Positions 33,229 to 40,420 of a DNA stretch of 63,431 nt are shown here, one piece after another. Position 1 is the first letter of the stretch, and each line of letters starts with the position of its first letter. Under the pieces are notes generated by a model. That model had not been told where the DNA came from and searched no databases. It saw nothing but the letters and a program-made list of their open reading frames with translations. The translations under genes were made by a program, and so were the position numbers. Origin of the DNA: Betaproteobacteria bacterium (lineage in GTDB: Bacteria > Pseudomonadota > Gammaproteobacteria > Burkholderiales > Casimicrobiaceae); the NCBI GenBank assembly GCA_016861105.1, contig BOKS01000018.1:1-63431 (forward strand), written 5' to 3'.

Positions 33229-33954
33229 TCAGTCGCCGCGGCCGTGCGGACCCGCGTCGGCGGGTGCATCCAGCGGCCCGGGCGCGGTGCCGTTGCGGTT
33301 GACGAGCTGGACGAGGTTCTCGCAGTAGAGGTTGGCGACGTCGCCGGTGCCGGTCTGGCGGATGACCGCCAGCGCGAACTGGTAGGTCGATCCGACGTCG
33401 AGGTCGAGGACGTTCATCGGGTGCAGCGAGATGTCGACCGGCGGCGTGAGCCCGCTGTACAGGGACCCGTACGCCGTGCCGTCGTTGCTGGCCGGCGTGA
33501 TCCACGACGTCCCGCCGTTGGTCGAATAGACGACCCACGCCTTGACGTCCATGCCGCCGTTGGGCGTGTAGAGGTTGACCAGCCCGCGCACGATGGCGGC
33601 GCGCGGGTACCCGGTGATCGCAACGGGGTCGGTCGCGCAGAGGTTCTGCTGGCCGACCAGGTTGAGCCCGCCGATGGCGGGATCGCGCTTGCGCACGAAC
33701 GCCGGCGTGAGCGCCACGCCGAGCCGCTGCATGAACGCGGCCATGGCGAGCCGCGACACCGCGTCGTCCGGGCAGTACTCGGTCCCGGTGCAGCCGGTGG
33801 TGACGGCCCGGTTCTTCATCCACTCGACGCTCGGGCAGAACGGGCTCGCGGCCTGGACGTCGGTGAAGCCGGCGCAGTTCTGCGCCGCGGCGGGCTGGGC
33901 GGCGATGGCGGCGAGCGCGAGGGCGCTCGCGGCGAGGACGGACGTGAATCGCAA
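33229..33954 (-). CDS. Secreted single-SLH protein with shared C-terminal domain (paralogue 6)
   Basis: About 241 residues. SLH unit: GFTDVQAASPFCPSVEWMKN, GCTGTEYCP and VSRLAMAAFMQRLG. Tail: NLCATDPVAITGYPRAAIVR, LDLDVGSTYQFALAVIRQTG, YCENLVQLVNRNG. I prefer a TTG start at 33954, because GGAG lies 7 bases upstream and the signal peptide (RFTSVLAASALALAA) begins there. The in-frame ATG at 34017 lacks a ribosome-binding site and adds 21 unlikely residues. It is the first gene of the four-copy tandem run. Confidence 0.85.
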   Translation of the reverse strand: MRFTSVLAASALALAAIAAQPAAAQNCAGFTDVQAASPFCPSVEWMKNRAVTTGCTGTEYCPDDAVSRLAMAAFMQRLGVALTPAFVRKRDPAIGGLNLVGQQNLCATDPVAITGYPRAAIVRGLVNLYTPNGGMDVKAWVVYSTNGGTSWITPASNDGTAYGSLYSGLTPPVDISLHPMNVLDLDVGSTYQFALAVIRQTGTGDVANLYCENLVQLVNRNGTAPGPLDAPADAGPHGRGD

Positions 33955-34196
33955 GATCGGGCTCCGGCAGAGGCGAATCGAGGCGGACGATTGTACGCCC
34001 GATCGACACGGGGCCATGGCCGCATTTCGCGTCGGTGCGAACGGGGTGCGGCCGTGGATCTACCCGCGCGTTTTCCCCGGGGGGCGACGTGGGGCGAGCG
34101 CGGCCGGGCGGGCGGGGTTGCGCGGGGTGCTTTCGGCGCCGCCGCCGCTACCCTAGAGTAGCGGGCGTGCTCGGCACGGGGTCGGGAGGCGAGGGA

Positions 34197-34979
34197 ATGC
34201 GCGCATGGATGCGGAGGGTAGGCGCCGTGGCCAGCGTCGCGATGGCGTTCGCGGCGGGGGCCGCGCCGCGTCTCTCGGCCGACGCGGCGCTCGATCGCCT
34301 CGCCGCGGCGATGGGGGGTGACGCGCTCCTGACGCTGCGCACGCTCGTCGTCAGCTCGCAGGTCCGGCGCACGACGGACCTCGGCACGGTCGACGTGCCG
34401 ACGCGCACGTCGTACGCGTTCCCGTACGCGGTGCGCCACGAGGTCACGCTGCTGGGGCGCACGATCGCGATGTCGTCGGCGCCCAGCGCGGGCGCGCTGT
34501 TCACCGACGACGGCGTGCAGCCACTCGACGACGCCGGGCGCGTGCGCGTCGAGCAGGCCACGATGCGCAATCCGGTCGTACTGGTGAAGGCGCGCCTCGG
34601 ACGCGGGTTCGCCGCGGAGGCGGTAGGGACGGAGAGCGTCGACGGCAAGGAGGCGGACCGCGTCGACGTGCGCCAGCACGGTCACCGGACCACGCTGCTG
34701 GTGGACCGCGAGGACGGCCGCCTGCTGGCCCTGCGCTACGACCTCGCGGGTCCCGGCGGCGCGCAGCGCCGCATGACGGTGCGCTTCGACGACTGGCGCC
34801 GGCTGCCGTCGGGGCTGGTGTATCCGTTCGCGGCGAGCGGCGAGGAGGACGGCAGGCGCGTGTTCGACGTGCGCGTGCAGGAGGTCGCCACCGACGTGGC
34901 CATCGACGAGACGCAGTTCACCGGCGGGCTGGGGCACGCCGGGCACGGTTCGCCGGGCGGGGGCCAGCCGCGTCCGTAG
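34197..34979 (+). CDS. Secreted protein of unknown function, possibly LolA-like fold
   Basis: A 260-residue exported protein. A signal peptide (to about residue 24) is followed by ADAALDRLAAAMGGDALLTL and alternating beta-strand patterns such as TYAFPYAVRHEV-type segments and TTLLVDREDGRLLALRYD. The pattern of strands recalls LolA/outer-membrane lipoprotein-sorting-like domains but I cannot assign it. The C-terminus is His/Gly/Pro-rich (GHAGHGSPGGGQPRP). A GGAGGCGAGGGA ribosome-binding site supports the ATG at 34197. A CCGCTA-N8-TAGCGG inverted repeat at 34145-34164 lies just upstream. It carries no SLH unit although SLH genes flank it. Confidence 0.7.
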   Translation: MRAWMRRVGAVASVAMAFAAGAAPRLSADAALDRLAAAMGGDALLTLRTLVVSSQVRRTTDLGTVDVPTRTSYAFPYAVRHEVTLLGRTIAMSSAPSAGALFTDDGVQPLDDAGRVRVEQATMRNPVVLVKARLGRGFAAEAVGTESVDGKEADRVDVRQHGHRTTLLVDREDGRLLALRYDLAGPGGAQRRMTVRFDDWRRLPSGLVYPFAASGEEDGRRVFDVRVQEVATDVAIDETQFTGGLGHAGHGSPGGGQPRP

Positions 34980-35027
34980 CGTGCAGCACTTCCACCGGAC
35001 CTTCGCGACGAGCGGGAGACGGCAGAC

Positions 35028-35912
35028 ATGAATAACACGAAGATGAAAGCGAAGGGTCTCGCGGCGGCGCTGGGGGCCGCGGCGATGGTGCTGTTGGCGG
35101 GCGCGGACGCAGCCCGCGCGGACGAGGCGCTGTCGCAGGCGCCGCGCGCCGACACGAACGTGCGTGCGGCGCCGACGAGGACCGCGACTATGCAGCCCGC
35201 AGTGGGAGCGGACGTGGGGACCGGATGGAACATCCTGCAGATCCCGGCGGCGGCGTTCGTCCCCCAAGAAGGGGGCGCGGATTGGTCCAGCGACGCTTTT
35301 GGCTACAGGTTTTGGCTTTCAGGCAGAGTGGCCCACTTCGAGGCGCCGGTTCAGCTTCCCACCGGGGCGGCCGTTTCCTACATCGACCTGTATGCCTACG
35401 ACGACCTTCCGTTCGAGAGCATGCGTGCAACACTCGTCCGCTACCTCGGTTGGGGAACGGTGCCGCAGTGCATCCTCATCCTCAACTGTCCGCCGCCGAC
35501 CCCGCCGGGGAGCGTCGCCATCAAGTCGGTCGAGACGGTCGGCGACGTCGGGTATCAGTACGCCTACCAGTCGATCAGTCCGCCGCATACGATCAACAAC
35601 AACGTCGTCTACGGCGGCGGTGCCCAGTATGTGGTCCGAGTCGCTCCGACGTGGTTCGGGAACCAGCCGTCCCGTCTGAGGTTCAAGGGCGTCGACTTGT
35701 GGTGGAAGCGCCAGATTTCGCCGGGGCCGGCGACTGCGAGCTTCACCGACGTCCCCCCTTCGCATCCGTTCTTCCAGGTCATCGAGGCGCTGTTGGCGTC
35801 CGGCGCGACCGTCGGCTGCACGGCGAGCGAGTTCTGCCCGGACGCGCCGCTGACGCGCGCGCAGATGGCGGCGTTCCTGGCGCGCGTGCTGGGCCTTTAC
35901 TGGCAGTACTGA
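35028..35912 (+). CDS. Secreted protein with unique N-terminal domain and one C-terminal SLH unit
   Basis: A 294-residue protein. Signal peptide (ending ARA near 31), then about 200 residues unlike the other family members, rich in aromatic residues (GYRFWLSGRVAHFEAPVQLP, IDLYAYDDL). One SLH unit closes the protein: SFTDVPPSHPFFQVIEALLA, GCTASEFCP, LTRAQMAAFLARVLG. The SLH style is that of the protease units rather than the small paralogues. The central DNA (about 35230-35720) is visibly less GC-rich than its surroundings, which suggests that the N-terminal domain was acquired. It is 48 bp after the gene at 34197 and may be co-transcribed. Confidence 0.8.
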   Translation: MNNTKMKAKGLAAALGAAAMVLLAGADAARADEALSQAPRADTNVRAAPTRTATMQPAVGADVGTGWNILQIPAAAFVPQEGGADWSSDAFGYRFWLSGRVAHFEAPVQLPTGAAVSYIDLYAYDDLPFESMRATLVRYLGWGTVPQCILILNCPPPTPPGSVAIKSVETVGDVGYQYAYQSISPPHTINNNVVYGGGAQYVVRVAPTWFGNQPSRLRFKGVDLWWKRQISPGPATASFTDVPPSHPFFQVIEALLASGATVGCTASEFCPDAPLTRAQMAAFLARVLGLYWQY

Positions 35913-35930
35913 GCCCCGGGAGACGAGCCG

Positions 35931-36068
35931 AAACGAGGGTCAGACTCGAATTTCGCGATCGCAACACTCGCACTAGCCGAAAAACAGGCCACGAAATTCG
36001 AGTCTGACCCTCGTTTCTCTCGGCAGGCGCGGTGTCGCGATCGCGAAATTCGAGTCTGACCCTCGTTT
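35931..36068. repeat. Nested inverted repeat element, three GAGTCTGACCC units (REP-like)
   Basis: A perfect 32-bp inverted repeat has arms at 35931-35962 and 36037-36068. Each arm contains the 23-bp unit AAATTCGAGTCTGACCCTCG(TTT). A third copy at 35994-36016 lies between the arms in the same orientation as the right arm. The element fills the gap between two convergent SLH genes and ends 10 bp from the metalloprotease stop. It could act as a bidirectional terminator and looks like a mobile REP/BIME-type element. Confidence 0.85.
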
Positions 36069-36078
36069 CCTTCGGCGA

Positions 36079-38256
36079 TCAGAGCGGCGGCGCGGTCAGC
36101 GAGAACGCCTTGGCGATGAAGATCGCCATCTGCGCGCGCGTCACCGGCGACTCGGGGCAGTACGCGCGCGGGTTGGCGACGCAGCCCAGCGTGACCTGGT
36201 AGCTGTAGAGGCGCTCGATCCACGCCGCCATGAGGTGCGAGCGCGGCACGTCGCCGAACACCGAGCCCGACGCAGTGCCGGGATTGAAGGTCGCGCTGTA
36301 GCGGCCCTTGAGCAGGAAAGGCGCCATCTGCGCGCGCGTGACCGGAGCGTCGGGGCAGAAGCGCAGCGGGTTCGTCGCGCAGCCGCTGGTGATGCCGTCG
36401 GTGTAGAGCTGCTCGATGTACTTCGCCGCCCAGTGCGTCGCCGGCACGTCGGCGAAGCGCGTGCCCGTCGCCGTGAACGCGAAGTCCGGGCCGCGCTTCG
36501 CGCGCTCGACGAACGCGGCCATCTCGGCGCGCGTGATCGGCTGGTCCGGGCAGTAGCGCAACGGATTCGTTCCGCACTCGAGCGCGATGCCGTGCCAGGC
36601 GAGCGTCTCGATGGACGCGTAGCCGACGTGCGTCGCCGGGACGTCGGCATAGGTGGGCCGCGCCGCCGTGGTGACGCTCACCGCCAGCTGCGTCGCCGTC
36701 CGCGACAGGACCGCGAGCGTCGTGCCGCCGGCGTCGCGGAACGTCTGGCCGACCTGCAGCGCGGCGTCGCCGAACGACGTCGTCGACGGCGTCATGTCGA
36801 CGAGGCACGTGTCGCAATACCACTCCGACGGTTGCGCGGTGTGCACGAGCGCGCCGCCGGTGACGCCGGTGCCGAGCGTCGCGTCGAAACCGACCGGCTG
36901 GCGCCACTCCAGCCAATAGGTGCGCTTCGACGTCGCGGGAACCTTGACGGCGTAGGTCGCCCCGCCCGCGGATTCGGTCGGCGACAGCGTGTACGTCGCC
37001 GTGCCGCCCTTGTGCACCTTGATCGCGGCAGACGACAGGTAGCCGAGCCTGGCCTTGTGCGCGGCGTTGAGGTGCGCGGGGCGCGCGTTGCCCATGATGT
37101 CGTAGCCGTCGCCGTACTCGCTGCGCGTGCACGTGCCGTCCGCCGTGGCCGGCGCGCCCGCGTCGCTGCAGCGCAGGCTCGCGGCGTGCCCGAGGCCGAA
37201 CGTGTGCCCGAGCTCGTGGCCGATGACGAGCGTCGATGCGCTCTGGTTGATCCACGCCGACGACCCGCCGCCCAGCCCCGACCAGCCGCATCCGGGCAGC
37301 GACGGGAACACGTAGACGTACTTGTGGTAGTCGGCGGGCACGTAGCCGGCGTTGCGCGCGAGCGTCATCGCCTCCGAGGACACGCGGCTGTAGTCGCAGC
37401 TGCCGGGCCGGTTGAAGCTCGCCCGGAACCACGGGGTGACGGTGCCGGTCAGCGTGTGCTTGCCGTGGCTCGCCTCGCGGAAATAGCTGGCGACGCTGGC
37501 CGCGCCGGCGAAGACCGTGTCGGTGACCTGCTCGCGGGTGTACGGCTCGGTCGCCGTGTCCGCGTACTTGACGAGGATGACGAGCACCTTCGTCGTCCCG
37601 GTCACGTCGGCGGGCGCGGCGTCGGCCTGCAGGTGCCCGTCTGCCGCGCGCTCGATCGTGATCACGGCGGGCTCGACGGCGAGGCCGTCCGGCGTGGCGA
37701 CGCCGTCGACCGCGAGCGCCATCCCCTGTTCGAGGACGTCGGGCACGACGGGCATCTCGAGCCGCAGGTGCGCGCCCTGCGCGTTGCGGAGCACGTAGTG
37801 CATCTCGCAGCGGCCGCTCTCGAAGTCGTCGACGTGCAGGATCTCGAGCGTGCCGCTGTAGCGCCTGGCATTCGCGGGCGGCGCGTCGCGGAAGCCGTCC
37901 GCGGGCTTGCGCAGCGTCGACGAGCGCTCGACGAACAGCGTGTTCGCCGAGCGCCGGCCCTCGACCTGCACCGTGGCGCCGGGGACCGCGTCGTCGGCGC
38001 CGAGCCAGCGCAGCGCGACGCGCTCGCCGCTCGCCTCGCGCAGGCTGAAATAGCGGATGGACGTCCCGTGGCGGGCATCGTGCACGGTGATCGCTTCCAG
38101 CACGCCGCCGAGCGTCTCCGCACGTGCGTCCGGCGCCGGCCGGTCCGGCAGGGCGATCCGCAGCGGCGGGAGTGGGTCGGCGGCGAAGGTGGCGGTCGCG
38201 GCGAGCAGGAACGCAGAGGCAGCGAGGGCTGCGGCGCAGGGACGGACGAGGGGCAT
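36079..38256 (-). CDS. Secreted gametolysin-like (M11/M6-type) zinc metalloprotease with three SLH units
   Basis: A 725-residue exoprotease. After a signal peptide (ending TFA near 25) comes a propeptide of about 215 residues, then a catalytic domain with HELGHTFGLGH at 347-357 and the downstream Met-turn-like YDIMGNARPAHLNA. This is the layout of M11 gametolysin-like enzymes. A beta-sandwich region spans about 425-530. Three SLH units fill about 535-720, with ECGTNPLRYCP, GCATNPLRFCP and GCVANPRAYCP, each followed by ITRAEMA or VTRAQMA. The gene converges on the SLH gene at 35028 across a REP-like element. Confidence 0.9.
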   Translation of the reverse strand: MPLVRPCAAALAASAFLLAATATFAADPLPPLRIALPDRPAPDARAETLGGVLEAITVHDARHGTSIRYFSLREASGERVALRWLGADDAVPGATVQVEGRRSANTLFVERSSTLRKPADGFRDAPPANARRYSGTLEILHVDDFESGRCEMHYVLRNAQGAHLRLEMPVVPDVLEQGMALAVDGVATPDGLAVEPAVITIERAADGHLQADAAPADVTGTTKVLVILVKYADTATEPYTREQVTDTVFAGAASVASYFREASHGKHTLTGTVTPWFRASFNRPGSCDYSRVSSEAMTLARNAGYVPADYHKYVYVFPSLPGCGWSGLGGGSSAWINQSASTLVIGHELGHTFGLGHAASLRCSDAGAPATADGTCTRSEYGDGYDIMGNARPAHLNAAHKARLGYLSSAAIKVHKGGTATYTLSPTESAGGATYAVKVPATSKRTYWLEWRQPVGFDATLGTGVTGGALVHTAQPSEWYCDTCLVDMTPSTTSFGDAALQVGQTFRDAGGTTLAVLSRTATQLAVSVTTAARPTYADVPATHVGYASIETLAWHGIALECGTNPLRYCPDQPITRAEMAAFVERAKRGPDFAFTATGTRFADVPATHWAAKYIEQLYTDGITSGCATNPLRFCPDAPVTRAQMAPFLLKGRYSATFNPGTASGSVFGDVPRSHLMAAWIERLYSYQVTLGCVANPRAYCPESPVTRAQMAIFIAKAFSLTAPPL

Positions 38257-38566
38257 GGCGAAGCGGCAGGACGTCGACAGGTGCCCGGATTATGCCAGCG
38301 GCATATGCCGGCGACATGATGCGGGTCACGCAAACGCGCCGCCTGCCGACCAACGCACGCGCCGCGAACATCTTGTGGCCTACCATGTCGCGAGTGTGTG
38401 CGCTCACGTTTCCACGCGGTCGCCGAGCGCGACGCGCCTCGACCGGCCGCGCGCCCGAACCGCGGAGCGGGCGAGGGGGCGCGGCCCCGGGTCGCCCGTG
38501 CCCCGTGCCGGCGCGACCGTCCGGTGCGCTGCCCGGACCGCCCCGAGAGGCACGGACGAGGCGGTG
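38257..38566. other. Intergenic region, no gene; upstream control region of the metalloprotease
   Basis: A 310-bp gap. I see no coding pattern. The part next to the metalloprotease gene holds the motif described at 38292-38304 and a GGCATATGCC palindrome at 38300-38309. Confidence 0.5.
38292..38304 (-). promoter_or_regulatory. ATGCC-N3-GGCAT palindrome upstream of metalloprotease, overlapping a -10-like CATAAT
   Basis: Read on the minus strand the sequence is ATGCCGCTGGCATAAT. It matches 14 of 15 positions of ATGCCGTTGGCATA at 29481-29494 and has the same orientation to its gene. CATAAT, about 33 bp from the ATG at 38256, is a plausible -10 box. It could be a shared operator or a promoter motif. 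Confidence 0.45.
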
Positions 38567-39229
38567 CTACGACCGCCCGTAGTCCGCGAACTTCGCGAGC
38601 ACGCGGTCCATCTCGTCGTCGGGGAGCGACGGCGGCTCGCCGAGGGCGAGCGAGCGCAGGAACATCTCGGCGAGCGTCTCGACCTCGGCCGCCAGCGCCA
38701 GCGCGTCGTCCAGCGTGGCGCCCAGCGCGATGGCGCCGTGGTGGGCGAGCAGGCAGGCGCGCCGGCCGTCGAGCGCCTCGAGCGCGTGGTCGGACAGCGC
38801 CTGCGTGCCGAACGTGGCGTAGCGCGCACAGCGGATGTCGCGGCCGCCGGCGCGCGCGACCATGTAGTGGAACGGCGGGATGCCGCGCGCGTGGCAGGCG
38901 AGCGCGGCGGAGTGCGGGCCGTGCGTGTGGACGACGGCGCCCGCATCGGCGCGCGTGCGGTAGATGTCGCGGTGGAAGCGCCACTCCGACGAGGGCGCGC
39001 GCGGGCCCAGCGCCGTGCCGTCGAGCAGCACCGGCACGATGTCGCCGGGCGCGAGCGCGTCGTAGGGCACCCCGGACGGGGTGACGAGGAAGCCGTCGCC
39101 TTTCGCGTGAACGACGCGGACGCTGACGTTGCCCGCCTTGCCGCGGTTGATGCCCGCCGCGTTCATCGCCCGTGCGGCCGCGATGACCGCGGCGCGCAGC
39201 GCCGCCTCGTCCTGCGGCGGGCCGGGCAT
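38567..39229 (-). CDS. Class II aldolase/adducin-family aldolase, probable 5-deoxyribulose or methylthioribulose phosphate aldolase
   Basis: A 220-residue zinc-dependent aldolase. GINRGKAGNVSVR and LVTPSGVPYDALAPGD are phosphate- and substrate-binding motifs. VVHTHGPHSAALAC supplies two zinc His residues, and LLAHHGAIALGATLDDAL supplies the third. Fuculose-phosphate aldolases share these. It lies 17 bp after mtnA on the same strand. In known DHAP-shunt pathways an MtnA partner aldolase splits 5-methylthioribulose-1-phosphate or 5-deoxyribulose-1-phosphate to DHAP plus an aldehyde. That role is inferred from context; L-fuculose-phosphate aldolase activity cannot be excluded. Confidence 0.85.
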   Translation of the reverse strand: MPGPPQDEAALRAAVIAAARAMNAAGINRGKAGNVSVRVVHAKGDGFLVTPSGVPYDALAPGDIVPVLLDGTALGPRAPSSEWRFHRDIYRTRADAGAVVHTHGPHSAALACHARGIPPFHYMVARAGGRDIRCARYATFGTQALSDHALEALDGRRACLLAHHGAIALGATLDDALALAAEVETLAEMFLRSLALGEPPSLPDDEMDRVLAKFADYGRS

Positions 39230-39246
39230 GGACCTCGCTGCCGCGG

Positions 39247-40368
39247 TCACGGGCCCGCCCGGCGGCCGCGCGCGTGCTCGGGGAACATCGCCGCGAGCCA
39301 CTCCGCGGACGGCCGCGTGACGCCGCGCTCGGTGAGGAGCCCGGTGACCAGGCGCGCGGGCGTCACGTCGAACGCGAAGTTGACGGCGCGCGCGCCGTGC
39401 GGCGCGATCGACACGACCTGCGTCTGGCCGAACTCGTCGCGCCCTGCCACGCGCAGCACCTCGTCGGCGCCGCGCTGCTCGATGGGGATCGACTCGCCGG
39501 CGTCGAGCGACCAGTCGATCGTCGGCGACGGAACCGCCACGTAGAAGGGCACGTTGCTGTCGCGCGCGGCGAGCGCCTTGTCGTAGGTCCCGATCTTGTT
39601 GCACACGTCGCCGTTGCGCGCAACGCGGTCGGCGCCGACGAGGACGACGTCCACGTCGCCGCGGCGCATCAGCGCCGCGCACGCCGCGTCGGCGCACAGC
39701 GTGTACGGGACGCCGCGCTGCGCCATCTCCCACGCCGTGAGGTTGGCGCCCTGCAGGCGCGGGCGCGTCTCCGACACCCAGACGTGCAGCGCGACGCCCG
39801 CGGCGTGCGCGAGGAACAGCGGCGCGGTGGCCGTGCCCCAGCCGCAGGTGGCGAGGGCGCCCGCATTGCAGTGGGTCATCACCTGCACCGGCCCCGGGCG
39901 CCGGCGGGCGACCTGCAGCAGGAGGTCGAGGCCGTGCTCGCCGATCGCGCGGTTGATCGCCGCGTCCTCGGCGGCGATGGCGTCGGCCTCGCGCCACGCG
40001 GCGTCGGCGCGCTCGCCGGCGGGCAGCGACGCGACGGCCGCGCGCACCCGGTCGAGCGCCCAGCGCAGGTTGACCGCCGTCGGCCGCGTCGCGTCGAGCG
40101 CACCGTGCGCGCGCTCCAGCGCCGCATCGCTCGCGTCGCGGTCGAGCGCCATCGCGAGGCCGTAGGCGCCGACCGCGCCGATCAGCGGCGCGCCGCGCAC
40201 CCACATGCGCCGGATGGCGAGCGCCGCGGCGTCGGCATCGGCGATCCGCGTGCGCACCACGGCGTGCGGCAGCGCGCGCTGGTCGATCACCTCGATGTGG
40301 CGGGCGCCGGCGGGGCGCTGCAGCGCCCGGTATCCGGCAGGATCGGCAGCGTCGCGAGCCGCGTTCAT
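39247..40368 (-). CDS. mtnA: S-methyl-5-thioribose-1-phosphate isomerase
   Basis: A 373-residue cytosolic isomerase converting methylthioribose-1-phosphate to methylthioribulose-1-phosphate. Family motifs are RMWVRGAPLIG, THCNAG with C167, and GADRVARNGDVCNKIGTY with D247. The 80-residue spacing of the catalytic Cys and Asp equals that of the Bacillus enzyme (C160, D240, from memory). No other methionine-salvage gene (mtnB, mtnC, mtnP, mtnK) is in the window. The gene is 52 bp after a spermidine-synthase-like gene, whose reaction type releases methylthioadenosine, and 17 bp before the aldolase. Confidence 0.93.
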   Translation of the reverse strand: MNAARDAADPAGYRALQRPAGARHIEVIDQRALPHAVVRTRIADADAAALAIRRMWVRGAPLIGAVGAYGLAMALDRDASDAALERAHGALDATRPTAVNLRWALDRVRAAVASLPAGERADAAWREADAIAAEDAAINRAIGEHGLDLLLQVARRRPGPVQVMTHCNAGALATCGWGTATAPLFLAHAAGVALHVWVSETRPRLQGANLTAWEMAQRGVPYTLCADAACAALMRRGDVDVVLVGADRVARNGDVCNKIGTYDKALAARDSNVPFYVAVPSPTIDWSLDAGESIPIEQRGADEVLRVAGRDEFGQTQVVSIAPHGARAVNFAFDVTPARLVTGLLTERGVTRPSAEWLAAMFPEHARGRRAGP

Positions 40369-40420
40369 GCGGACAGGATGCAGAACCGCGCGCGCGCCGG
40401 CAAGCGCTGCGCGCGGGCGA

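Noticed and set aside
33229..34017. ATG at 34017 as start of SLH paralogue 6
   Set aside because: It has no ribosome-binding site and adds a polar leader before the signal peptide; TTG at 33954 has GGAG at good spacing.
35931..36068. Three near-identical 23-bp repeats considered as a CRISPR remnant
   Set aside because: The spacers are unequal (about 40 and 30 bp), one repeat is inverted, no cas genes are near, and similar elements occur elsewhere. REP-like fits better.
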